Made by a program: the position numbers and the translations under genes. Of a stretch of DNA of 43,207 bases, positions 26,350 through 35,570 are shown in pieces. Every line of letters starts with the position of its first letter. Position 1 is the stretch's first letter. This DNA comes from Pseudoalteromonas sp. S16_S37 (GTDB lineage: Bacteria > Pseudomonadota > Gammaproteobacteria > Enterobacterales > Alteromonadaceae), in the NCBI RefSeq assembly GCF_014694405.1, contig NZ_JAAUWV010000041.1, forward strand, positions 1-43,207, in the 5' to 3' direction. The notes beneath the pieces were generated by a model that did not search any database, was not told the origin of the DNA, and was given only the letters and a program-made list of their open reading frames with translations.

Positions 26350-27594
26350 CTAATGAGTGAGATTGCACTTTTCTACAGCTTTTAAAATGGACTGCTTGGT
26401 AGACGGTTTAGCAATATAGGCTGCAAGTCCAAGGGAAGCCCATTTGCGAATCAACTCTTTGTTCTTGTTACTTGTTAAGGCAATAATAGGAATACTTTTG
26501 CAATTAGGGATATTACGAATATTTTTTGTGGTGTTATAGCCATCTAGTTCGGGCATAAATAAATCCATAAAAATCAAATCGTATTTATGTTTTCTCAGCA
26601 TTTTTATTGCAGTAAGGCCGCTGCCGACACTTTCTACTTCATGACCCTCGTCTCTGAGGATTTTACTTATCATTTCTCTATATATTTCATTATCTTCCAC
26701 GACCATTATTTTCGAGTTTCTCAGTTGCTTTTCTGAGCGAGCCATATTGTCGCCGTTTGCTAAGGGTAAGTCTAAAAAGCCATCATTCTTGCTGTGGGCT
26801 TCTTTTTTGGGCTCTGGTTTGGCCTCTCTAAGTTGGGAAGCATGTTGGCTGGTGTGAGGTATAGATTTTTCAGTTAATAAAGCGGATAGCTCAGCAACGG
26901 AAAATTGCTTGCTTTTCAGCCTTTTTGTTAGTTCAGCAACGCTGTCTGCAAGTTGCGATTCGAGTTTGTCTAGTAAGGGGTCAATATGTTTTGCTTTAAG
27001 GTCTTGGATCAATGCAGTTTGTACTTCATTTATCCCTGCTGCTTGATCTAAGTTTTCTCGGGCGTCTTTTAATGTTTGTTCTGCAGATTGATGATACTCA
27101 GCTGCATCGTCTATTAATTGCTTGAGGTCTTCATCTATTCTGCCAAAATGCTCCTCTCTTATTTGTGTAATATCATGCGCCTCTTTACTACGTAACAAGG
27201 CATTGTGCAAAATCATACGTAAGCGATAGTTTTCATACATAGGTTTGTAAATGAAGTAGTCTCTGAAAATATTTTTCATACAACACCTAAAACCGATGCC
27301 AGATTCTCTGTTTTCGCATAATAGGATGTTTTCGTGAGGGTAATCTAAAGTGCCTTCCTTAGCCAAGCGGCTATAAAGCTCAACACTTTTGCTAACTGTT
27401 GACATGGCGATGATAATAACCAGCGGGGTTGAGTCTACGATGACTTCGTGCATATCACTAAAGTTGTTCAGTGTTCTAAAAGCAGTGATTTGAGATGATA
27501 TCACTTCAGTTACGCCGGCAAGCTCTTCTACATCATCACACAAAAGAACGACTTTTGGGTGGCGCTCTACATGTTCAACTTCTTTACGCGTCAT
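26350..27594 (-). CDS. Response regulator with pseudo-receiver, coiled coil and receiver
   Basis: This protein has 414 residues. Residues 8-130 have a receiver-like layout (VVLLCDD at strand 1, FIYKP at strand 5), but the acceptor position reads IIIAMST, with no aspartate. Residues about 135-240 are charged and helical, predicted coiled coil. Residues 288-410 form a complete REC: VVEDNE, acceptor D344 in FMDLFMPELDG, LTSN and AKP. There is no DNA-binding or enzymatic output domain, so it should act by protein contacts, perhaps as a phosphate sink or adaptor. It lies between the REC-EAL gene and the PAS hybrid kinase; AGGAAG precedes the ATG. Confidence 0.82.
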   Translation of the reverse strand: MTRKEVEHVERHPKVVLLCDDVEELAGVTEVISSQITAFRTLNNFSDMHEVIVDSTPLVIIIAMSTVSKSVELYSRLAKEGTLDYPHENILLCENRESGIGFRCCMKNIFRDYFIYKPMYENYRLRMILHNALLRSKEAHDITQIREEHFGRIDEDLKQLIDDAAEYHQSAEQTLKDARENLDQAAGINEVQTALIQDLKAKHIDPLLDKLESQLADSVAELTKRLKSKQFSVAELSALLTEKSIPHTSQHASQLREAKPEPKKEAHSKNDGFLDLPLANGDNMARSEKQLRNSKIMVVEDNEIYREMISKILRDEGHEVESVGSGLTAIKMLRKHKYDLIFMDLFMPELDGYNTTKNIRNIPNCKSIPIIALTSNKNKELIRKWASLGLAAYIAKPSTKQSILKAVEKCNLTH

Positions 27595-27719
27595 GTGTCA
27601 CTTCCTAGTTCTCATGGTCATAAAAACTCGCTCTACCTTTGCTCTTACTCAACTAAACAGGGCAGATACTTTTGTCGTTTTATAAATTAAATATAATCGC
27701 TAATTCCTCAATTACACAT

Positions 27720-28943
27720 CTAACCTCTTAACACACTTTGGCTTTTCCTTTGACTATAGCTAGATTGTTGCTCCAACGTTTTTAAAAATTGCACCTTTTC
27801 TAAAGGTAGCGCAAAGAGATAACCTTGCCCGTAGTCAATTTTGTAATTATGTAAAAAGTTCAGATCCTGTTGTTGTTCAATACCTTCTGCTACTACTTTT
27901 AGATTGAGCTTTTGAGCCAATGCAACTGTGGCTTCAATAATAGCTTGTTTATCAGAATCTATTGCACAATCATGAATAAAACATCTATCTAACTTTAGTT
28001 CACAAAAAGGAATTTGGCTTAATTGTTTTATTGAAGAATAGCCTGTACCAAAGTCGTCTATGGCTAACGAAAAGCCTTTCAATCGAAGCCTTAGCAACAC
28101 ATCGAGCGATTGAGCTAAGTTTTCAATTAACAGACTTTCGGTAACTTCAAACATAATCATGCTAGGAGGCACATTGTAGCTATTAGCCAAATCTGCCAGT
28201 CGCTCTGGCAATTGCAGGTCTTCTAAGTTTTTTACGCTCAAGTTAATGTTGAAGGTGAGCTCTTGTAAAAGACTGAAGTGCTGTTCGATGAATTCGAACG
28301 CTTCATTGACTACAAAAATGGAGAAGTCATGCACCAAGTCAGAATGTTCAATAAGATCAATGAAGTAATATGGTGATAGTGTGCCAAACTCTGGGTGATT
28401 CCATCTAACCAAAAATTCTGCACCGACAACTTCCTCATTTAATAAAGAAACTTTGGGTTGAAGATACAAGCACATTTGCTTGTCATCGATAGCATGTTGC
28501 AGCTCGTCAACTTGAAATGAGTGGGGCTGGAGATTAGACGCTTGTCTGTGACACAGGCTAAATAACGACTCCATTAATTGCTTGATTTGGCCTGCGGTAA
28601 CCGGTTTATCAATGCCTGTAATGACGTTAAGGTTTCTTAACTGTGCGAGATTTTTTGCCATTTTTATTATTGTGTTGTCTTCACCGCTGAGCAGAACGAT
28701 AGACGAACTGATATTTAAATCAGATAAATGGCGAAGAACCTCTATGCCATCCATTTGTGGCATGTTGAGATCCAAAAATATGAGGTCAGCCTCGTTGTCT
28801 TTAACATGCTGCAGGGCATCAGGGCCATTAGTAAACCCTGAAAAATGGATGTCATATGACTGCGATAACAAGAGTTTTAGCTGTGTTAATATTAACCCAT
28901 TGTCATCTATCGCAATTACTTTCAATGATTTATCGGCATTCAT
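27720..28943 (-). CDS. REC-EAL response regulator, c-di-GMP phosphodiesterase
   Basis: This protein has 407 residues. REC at about 7-125 has DD at 13-14, acceptor D58 in IFLDLNMPQMDG and K113. EAL at about 145-395 keeps the catalytic set: E176 in AEFLVRW (signature EFL), N in NINLS, E in EVTES, both D in [10 protein letters not shown] in KLDRCF, E in AEGIE and Q in GQGYLF. It should hydrolyse c-di-GMP to pGpG under phosphorylation control, in the manner of PvrR- and RocR-like regulators. It follows the NIT hybrid kinase by 40 bp with an AAGG ribosome binding site, so that kinase is the likely phosphate donor. Confidence 0.93.
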   Translation of the reverse strand: MNADKSLKVIAIDDNGLILTQLKLLLSQSYDIHFSGFTNGPDALQHVKDNEADLIFLDLNMPQMDGIEVLRHLSDLNISSSIVLLSGEDNTIIKMAKNLAQLRNLNVITGIDKPVTAGQIKQLMESLFSLCHRQASNLQPHSFQVDELQHAIDDKQMCLYLQPKVSLLNEEVVGAEFLVRWNHPEFGTLSPYYFIDLIEHSDLVHDFSIFVVNEAFEFIEQHFSLLQELTFNINLSVKNLEDLQLPERLADLANSYNVPPSMIMFEVTESLLIENLAQSLDVLLRLRLKGFSLAIDDFGTGYSSIKQLSQIPFCELKLDRCFIHDCAIDSDKQAIIEATVALAQKLNLKVVAEGIEQQQDLNFLHNYKIDYGQGYLFALPLEKVQFLKTLEQQSSYSQRKSQSVLRG

Positions 28944-28983
28944 TTTGTAGCCTTTTATTCACGTACAGAAGCTTGCTTAAATA

Positions 28984-31900
28984 TCAATGCAAGTCGCTAA
29001 GACTTAGTATAGATGTAATTTCAGAACATACATCATTGAATTGAGATGCACAGTGGGGAAGTATGCTTGCGATTTCATCGGCATGTTGCTCTTTTGCTGC
29101 TTGCTCTAATTTTAGGTATAAATCGGCCAGATCTACCGCACCAATAGCCTTAGCGGAAGACTTGAGCTGGTGAGCTAGGCTTCGAACCAATGCGATATCG
29201 GCTGGGCTCTTATGCAGTTTGTCCATTATGGGGTTGGAGTCGTTAATAAAACTTTCCAAAAATACCCGTTGTATTTGCTTGTCATCCCCAACATAAGTTG
29301 ACAGCAGAGATAAGTCTAACAAGTTTCCGTTGTGATTTTTAGCCTGACTGTCGGTTGTAGTAGGAGGCATGTTGTTGACCGTTATGGGGGAAGGCATCCA
29401 TTTGAGTAGCAAGTTTTTAAGATAGGCTAATTCAATAGGCTTGGAGATATAATCACTCATACCACAAGCGATACATTTTTCTCTTTCGCCACTGAGAGCG
29501 TTAGCGGTGGCAGCGATAATTGGGATCTCTTTTTGCACTACGTTTTGCTTTTCAAGCGCTCGATACTTTTTGGTAAATGTGTAGCCATCCATAATAGGCA
29601 TATGGCAATCAGTAATAATTAGCGCAAATGAATGAGTCGCGATAAATTCAAGTGCCATTTTTCCATGCTCAGCAATCATGCATTGATAACCGAGGAGGCT
29701 CAACTGGCGTCTAAATACTTCTTGATTATATGTGTTGTCTTCAACTACCAAAATTAACTGATCGCTTTGTTGCGCTTGCTCAATGGTAGGTAACGCTAGC
29801 TCACTGTTATTAACCACGTGAGCAAGCGGTATATCAGGGCTGATAATTCCTTCTTTTATGGCTATATGCTCAATTACTTTGAAGCTGTAATAGGGGTTGT
29901 AGTATATAGGTTCAAAGCAATTTTCAGTGGGGAGTGGCACTGTAAAGTTATCGCTTACCAAAATGATGTAACATGTTTTATTGTTGTTTGGTTCAAATTG
30001 ATAGTTGGCGGTGACTATCTGTTGATAGCGTTCTAAAGTCACAATCACATAGTCAACATTTAAAGCATGGATATTGGTGTCATTTATGTTGATCCAGTTA
30101 ACCACTTTGCTTTTGGCACCATGTGCGATTAGGTTTGTATGCAAGTCCTGTTCAAAAATATCTCCATCACCGAGTATGCAGACACTCACATTTTTAAAAA
30201 CAATCTCGATCTCGTGTTCGCTCTGAATAGCGCTTTTACTGCAAGGAAGCGTAACCTTAAATGTGCTACCGATATTTTCACTGCTTTGACAGATGATTGA
30301 CCCTTGCATCATGGTAACAAGCTTTTGAGTAATGGATAACCCTAAGCCCGTACCGCCGTATTCACGTTGAATGCTGCTGTCAGCCTGGGTAAATGGTTTG
30401 AAAAGCGACTGCTGTTGCTCATCAGTCATGCCTTTACCATTATCTGTGACAGAAATATCAAGTTGGTTTTGATCTAGTTGCGATACCGAAAACTTGATTT
30501 CGATGACGCCAATTTTACTGGATGATGTCTTGGTAAATTTGACCGCATTACCGATGAGGTTAAGTAAAATCTGCCTGATCCTTGTTGGGTCTCCTAGTTG
30601 CCAGTAGCCTAGATCAGGGTCAAACATAAAATACATTTGTAGGTTTTTTTCTTTTACTTGGTGGGATAGAAGCTCCGCGATTTCTTTAACAACACTACGC
30701 CAGTTAAACGGCACTCTATCGATTATCATTTTACCGGCCTCAATTTTTGAAAAATCGAGAATATCATTAATGATTCTCAGTAGCATGAGCGCTGAGTTTT
30801 TTGCAACAGAAGTTAAGTGGCTCTGTTCTTGAGATAGCTTACTTTGATTGAGTAAATCAAGCACACCGACTACACCATTCATCGGCGTTCTGATCTCGTG
30901 GCTCATGGTAGCTAAAAAACGAGACTTGGCGTCGTTGGCAAGTTCGGCTTTGGCTTTGGCATCTTCTAACTGGAACGCATCTTGTTTTCTTTGCGTGATA
31001 TCGTGCTGGTACATCAATATCGACTTGCCATTAAGTGTTTCGATTGTAGTAATGATGACTTCGAACCATATTGGCCCTTCGGTGATGGCGTATTCGCACT
31101 CAAGCTCAGCTAAATAATTATCCTGAAACTTTGCTTCTCTAAGGGCATCAATCAAGGGTTTCTTTTTAACGAGCGGCAATGTGTTTATAGCATCAAGACA
31201 GTCATCGCCTACATTAAAAAATGTGTTTAAAAATAGTCCGCCACTAAATTGGTCAGCGTGTTGAGTTTTAAACCAGTATTGATTAACTAAGGTTATTTTT
31301 GCTTGAGAGTCCAGCAACAAAATAAATGCAGGTATGCTATCGAGGGTCTGCTGTAGCAAGCGTTCAGTCTCTTTATTTTCTTTTAAGGCTATTTCTAACG
31401 CAATTCGCTGCTGGTCTGCTTCTTCCATTTTGGCAAGGGCTGCTTCACGCGCTGCTCTTAGAGCTGCTTGTTGCCTTTGTTGGCGATTTTGCTCCATTAC
31501 TAATAAAGTGACATTTTTTATAATACCCACAAGCGTTTTGTTTGTGGGGTCGTGTTTGTCTTGTTCGGATAGCTGCCAATTTGCAGCAAAACCAACATGG
31601 GTAATATAGGGCAAGTTCTGTGTTGTGAGTTGCAGCGTGATTGATTTTAGGCTGTTGTGGTCTTTTATCGCTTGCAATAATAGGTGGCGGTTTGGTGGCG
31701 CTATCAGCCGAAGTAAGCTGCGAGCAGGGTAGTGACGTGTTTCGCTAGGCAGATTTAACATGTTGGAAAGTTCTTTTGAAACATCAACATGTGAACTACC
31801 ATAGCGCCATTCCCACGACCCCATGCTGGCCATTTTTTGAGCATTGTTAAGCTGGATTTTATCTTTTTCTAACTGTTGCTCTGAGCGCGCAAGCTGCACA

Positions 31901-33804
31901 AAGGCTTTATTTTGCACTCGGTATGCAATGAGTAATATGGCACCACCCAGTGAAAGCAAAATGAGCAACTGAATAGTAAACTCCTGCTGTACACTCTGTA
32001 TCACCGCATTAATTGACGCGATTTCTTGTTCTGCGCCGATCCCGATATCCAGTGCGTTATCCCAAACCAGCACTCCCAATACTTTCTTACCCAAGTAGTT
32101 ATTGTATTGCCTTTGAGTCATTGGGTTTAATAATGGCTCAACTGAAGCTACAAGGCTATCTTCGTTTGATTGCTGTTGATTGATATAGGCACTTCTGTGG
32201 GTGATGATGTTCTGATTATCAAAATAAATAATGTTCGAGTCAGAATCTAAAAATGGTGATTTAAGTATAGATATCAAAGGTGTAAGGTCATCCAAAGAGT
32301 ACCATATTTGATAGGGTAAAGCGCCGTATTCGTTGGCCAGTTGGGTTGCAAAGTGCGTACTTAATTTATTGTTAGTAAAAACGGTAGTTACAATAACTTT
32401 CCCTTGCTCGGCGAGGTTTTGTCGGTGTTTGGTTTGCTCAAGTGCAAGCTCCAATCTTTCGTTGCCATTGAGCAGCCATGTTTGCTTTTGCGTATCGTAA
32501 ATAGCAAAGTTAGGGTTAGTGAGATTGCGTAATAGCGTTGTTGAGTCTTCTAGCTGCGCTTGTGTCAGAGTAAAAAGTGTGGATTGCATAGATGCTAAAG
32601 CGTTTTTTGCTGGTTGATACCAAATAGCCTTGACACTTTTTAGTGTATGGACTGCGTTGTTTCTTAGCTCAGCAGTTAACTGCAGTTTTAATTGGCCTTC
32701 AAGCTCTCTTTGACTGACTTTATGTGCCAGCAGCATGACTAATAAAATTGAAAATAGTACGAATGAGAGCTGCCAATAACTAACGGCATTATATCTTCGT
32801 ATTTCATTGGGCTTCATTAGTAACCACATAGAGTAGGTCAAAATACCACCAACAACTGTCACTGCAATAAAAGTAATAAAAATAACTTGGCACTTAATCT
32901 TTGTGGTACGTATATGGTCGTTTGAAAGCCTTTGGCTATTGCGTATTATTTGAGAGCTAAGGGCTATTAATTCGTTAATATAACCTGTACTTATTTCCCA
33001 CCACATTGCTGGGGGCATGTGAGCTTGTCCTTGGTTTCTTAAAGTGTTCATTAAGTTCGCCAATTGCGTTTTATCTTCAGAGCTCTCAATTTTCTGGATG
33101 CTATCTTTTACCTCTTTGGTTACATCCAAATTTATAAGCAGATGGTTTAAGTTCGCGTGAAGGTAGAAAATATTTGGAATGATTTGATTTTTTTGCGCTT
33201 GTGGATTGCTCAGATACACACCAACATTGGCTCGCAGTTTTCCTGCATATTCAATGGTGTTTAATAAGTTTAAATAAATAGACAAATCGGTATAAAAGAT
33301 GTGACTTTCGTTGTAGCCGACAAAAGTTTTGTGCTTAATCGCCAATACCGTATCAAGTAGTGATTCAATGATTTTAGTGTATTGTGAAAAAGACTGCGTC
33401 TTGGTTGTTTGTTGAGCGCCTACTTGCGCCCTTATTGTTTCAACTTGGTGGTAATAATCATTAAGCATCTTTATGGTGTTACCATGTGATGTTACGTAAT
33501 CTTCCTGATTGTATAAGTTAATGATTTTTTTGAAGTATTGCTCAGTCTCATGTTGATATTTTAATAATAAAGGATGCGTTTGTGATTCGTTGCTGTCATC
33601 GAAAATATAGGTTGTGCCTCGCTCTCTTTGTAGTGAAAAGATGATATCTCCAACAAGTAAAAATTGTTCACTGTTGTTTAGTACTTGTTGGTACATTTTA
33701 AGATTTTCACTCTCAATATGGTGTTGTTCTAAAATGCTATCTAATATGTAGAAACAGCCTAGTAGCAAGCTAAAGCATAAGAACTTTTTCAAGATTTTTT
33801 GCAT
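28984..33804 (-). CDS. NIT-domain hybrid histidine kinase with REC and Hpt
   Basis: I start at the ATG at 33804 (MQKILKKFLCFSLLLGCFYI), giving 1606 residues; an upstream TTG adds 14 without a ribosome binding site. A first helix precedes a NIT-like (nitrate/nitrite sensing) periplasmic domain: LVGDIIFSLQRERGTTYIF near its start and WWEISTGYINELIALSSQII at its end. Two more helices lead to a second periplasmic Cache-like domain (about 375-610) and another helix. Then come two PAS-like regions, HisKA (H969 in SHEIRTPMN), an ATPase (GGTGLGLSI), a degenerate receiver, REC (D1399 in TDCHMPIMDG) and Hpt (H1545 in AHQLKSSAKA). It is a BvgS-type full phosphorelay in one chain and probably heads the operon that includes REC-EAL. 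Confidence 0.88.
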   Translation of the reverse strand: MQKILKKFLCFSLLLGCFYILDSILEQHHIESENLKMYQQVLNNSEQFLLVGDIIFSLQRERGTTYIFDDSNESQTHPLLLKYQHETEQYFKKIINLYNQEDYVTSHGNTIKMLNDYYHQVETIRAQVGAQQTTKTQSFSQYTKIIESLLDTVLAIKHKTFVGYNESHIFYTDLSIYLNLLNTIEYAGKLRANVGVYLSNPQAQKNQIIPNIFYLHANLNHLLINLDVTKEVKDSIQKIESSEDKTQLANLMNTLRNQGQAHMPPAMWWEISTGYINELIALSSQIIRNSQRLSNDHIRTTKIKCQVIFITFIAVTVVGGILTYSMWLLMKPNEIRRYNAVSYWQLSFVLFSILLVMLLAHKVSQRELEGQLKLQLTAELRNNAVHTLKSVKAIWYQPAKNALASMQSTLFTLTQAQLEDSTTLLRNLTNPNFAIYDTQKQTWLLNGNERLELALEQTKHRQNLAEQGKVIVTTVFTNNKLSTHFATQLANEYGALPYQIWYSLDDLTPLISILKSPFLDSDSNIIYFDNQNIITHRSAYINQQQSNEDSLVASVEPLLNPMTQRQYNNYLGKKVLGVLVWDNALDIGIGAEQEIASINAVIQSVQQEFTIQLLILLSLGGAILLIAYRVQNKAFVQLARSEQQLEKDKIQLNNAQKMASMGSWEWRYGSSHVDVSKELSNMLNLPSETRHYPARSLLRLIAPPNRHLLLQAIKDHNSLKSITLQLTTQNLPYITHVGFAANWQLSEQDKHDPTNKTLVGIIKNVTLLVMEQNRQQRQQAALRAAREAALAKMEEADQQRIALEIALKENKETERLLQQTLDSIPAFILLLDSQAKITLVNQYWFKTQHADQFSGGLFLNTFFNVGDDCLDAINTLPLVKKKPLIDALREAKFQDNYLAELECEYAITEGPIWFEVIITTIETLNGKSILMYQHDITQRKQDAFQLEDAKAKAELANDAKSRFLATMSHEIRTPMNGVVGVLDLLNQSKLSQEQSHLTSVAKNSALMLLRIINDILDFSKIEAGKMIIDRVPFNWRSVVKEIAELLSHQVKEKNLQMYFMFDPDLGYWQLGDPTRIRQILLNLIGNAVKFTKTSSSKIGVIEIKFSVSQLDQNQLDISVTDNGKGMTDEQQQSLFKPFTQADSSIQREYGGTGLGLSITQKLVTMMQGSIICQSSENIGSTFKVTLPCSKSAIQSEHEIEIVFKNVSVCILGDGDIFEQDLHTNLIAHGAKSKVVNWININDTNIHALNVDYVIVTLERYQQIVTANYQFEPNNNKTCYIILVSDNFTVPLPTENCFEPIYYNPYYSFKVIEHIAIKEGIISPDIPLAHVVNNSELALPTIEQAQQSDQLILVVEDNTYNQEVFRRQLSLLGYQCMIAEHGKMALEFIATHSFALIITDCHMPIMDGYTFTKKYRALEKQNVVQKEIPIIAATANALSGEREKCIACGMSDYISKPIELAYLKNLLLKWMPSPITVNNMPPTTTDSQAKNHNGNLLDLSLLSTYVGDDKQIQRVFLESFINDSNPIMDKLHKSPADIALVRSLAHQLKSSAKAIGAVDLADLYLKLEQAAKEQHADEIASILPHCASQFNDVCSEITSILSLSDLH

Positions 33805-33874
33805 ATTTTTGTCACTAAGTGGCTTTAATAAACTACTATAGAACAAGGTCTATAAATTGCTATTTAACTTCGAT

Positions 33875-34354
33875 ATGAAAAAACCCGAAAAGCCAGCAAA
33901 TGAACCTCTAAGGATTCAAACACTCAATCAACTAGGACTGTTAGACACTGAACCTGATCCTAAACTAGATAGACTGACCGAGTTTGTAGCGCACGTCTTT
34001 TGTGTACCTGTAGCTTTAATTAGTTTAGTTGACAGCGAGCGACAGTGGTTCAAGTCAAAAGTTGGTTTGGATGCGTGCGAAACGTCTCGCGATATTTCAT
34101 TTTGTGGTCATGCTATTTTAGGACCTGATGTTTTTGTTGTACCGAATGCGCTTAAAGATGGGCGCTTTAAAGACAACCCGTTGGTAACGGGACCTCCACA
34201 TATTCGATTTTATGCAGGTGCCCCATTGGTCCATAAAAATGGCAGTGCATTAGGTACGTTATGCTTAATCGATATAGAGCCTCGCACTTTTGATGAAGAT
34301 GACATGAAAGTGCTTAGAGAGGTTGCAGATAAAGTCGTTAATGAGTTTGGCTAA
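33875..34354 (+). CDS. Single-GAF-domain protein
   Basis: The ATG at 33875 gives 159 residues; a TTG six codons upstream is an alternative. The whole protein is one GAF domain of the type usually fused to GGDEF or kinase modules: LGLLDTEPDPKLDRLTEFVA, ALISLVDSERQWFKSKVGLD, SFCGHAI, and FYAGAPLVHKNGSALGTLCL. There is no output domain. It is divergent from the NIT hybrid kinase with only about 70 bp between starts, so co-regulation is likely, and it could be a ligand-binding accessory to a neighbouring kinase. This is not shown by the sequence. Confidence 0.8.
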   Translation: MKKPEKPANEPLRIQTLNQLGLLDTEPDPKLDRLTEFVAHVFCVPVALISLVDSERQWFKSKVGLDACETSRDISFCGHAILGPDVFVVPNALKDGRFKDNPLVTGPPHIRFYAGAPLVHKNGSALGTLCLIDIEPRTFDEDDMKVLREVADKVVNEFG

Positions 34355-34488
34355 AAAGTGGAGGATAACCAAAAATAATCACTCACTTGCAGGTTTTTGG
34401 TGCGCCTGTAGTTAAAAATCGTTACAATTGTGACTTTATATCATTACCCTTGCGGTGCTTTTCATTTTTTAAGGTTTTCCATCTGTCG

Positions 34489-35379
34489 ATGACTGACATC
34501 ACAACTCACCAAGATTCTAGGCGCAGGTTACTGTTAGCGCTTGCTATTACATGTTCGTTTATGGTTATTCAGTTGATTGGCGCGTATTACGCTAATTCGT
34601 TGGCTGTACTAGCTGATGCTGGGCACTTATTTGTACACAACAGTTCTTTATTCATTGCTGTTATCGCTTCGAGCATTGCTGTTTATCTTGCTAAAACTTT
34701 TAACGATGGTTACAAAAAAGCCGAGTACGTAGGCGGGCTCATTAATGGTATTTTGTATTTGGCTATTTCGGTACTGATAATCGTTGAGGGGGCGCAACGC
34801 TTTGTACACCACAACGATGGTCATCAATTAGAGGTAAACTCATACTTGATGTCTGTGATTGCCAGTATAGGCTTTTTATTTCATGGCTTGTCAACATGGG
34901 TACTATACAAAGGCCGAAAGGATAGCATTAATGTCTATGCTGTATTTTTACACTCGTTTTTCGACTTATTATCTACCGTATCCACATTTCTTGCGGGGGT
35001 CATGATCTACGTAACTGGTTGGGAAATAATTGATGTTATCTCAAGCTTGCTGATTTCAATGTTTGTTTTATTAACCGGCATTAAAGTTGTAAGAAGTTGC
35101 ATCAATGGACTATTTTTCGCTCGTATCGTGTTACCAAAAATTGCGCATGTGGAAAAAGAGATCCTCAAAACTGAGCACGTTGAGAATGTGCATAACATAA
35201 CGGTTAGTGAAGTAGATGGCATGTTGGCAATAGGAGCCCACATTGTGTTGAAGCACCATTGTACGATTGAGCTACACGATGCGTCTTGCAGAGTACAAGT
35301 TGAAAATGTGTTGAAAAACAGATTCAACGCTAAGCAGTGCGTACTGCAAATTGAGAGCCATCAATGTCCAAATCATTAG
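34489..35379 (+). CDS. CDF-family cation efflux protein with altered TM2 metal motif
   Basis: I start at the ATG at 34489, giving 296 residues; the longer TTG-start form adds 34 unlike the family. Six hydrophobic segments and a short C-terminal cytosolic domain (from about 215) match the CzcD/ZitB branch of cation diffusion facilitators, which export Zn2+ and similar ions. TM2 reads LADAGHLFVHNSS, with H46 and H50, where Zn-type CDFs have HxxxD. TM5 keeps the usual HxxxD (H155-S-F-F-D159). The metal site would therefore be three histidines and one aspartate. The loop between TM4 and TM5 is short, without a histidine-rich stretch. It lies between the GAF gene and a hybrid kinase on the same strand. 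Confidence 0.85.
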   Translation: MTDITTHQDSRRRLLLALAITCSFMVIQLIGAYYANSLAVLADAGHLFVHNSSLFIAVIASSIAVYLAKTFNDGYKKAEYVGGLINGILYLAISVLIIVEGAQRFVHHNDGHQLEVNSYLMSVIASIGFLFHGLSTWVLYKGRKDSINVYAVFLHSFFDLLSTVSTFLAGVMIYVTGWEIIDVISSLLISMFVLLTGIKVVRSCINGLFFARIVLPKIAHVEKEILKTEHVENVHNITVSEVDGMLAIGAHIVLKHHCTIELHDASCRVQVENVLKNRFNAKQCVLQIESHQCPNH

Positions 35380-35570
35380 ATTCAATAAGACTTGTTTTAT
35401 ATATTTAGATACTTGTTTGTCATATTGTGATCAAGCTCGATTTGGGCGCATTAGCAACAAGATAACTAGATGGAGAACAAAGTGGTTTTTTACGCCTAAA
35501 TTATGCCTAAATAGTTGGCAAGATGAGTATTTTCTTTTACCTTTAAAGGGTTGTTTTTCAGGAATCTCAA

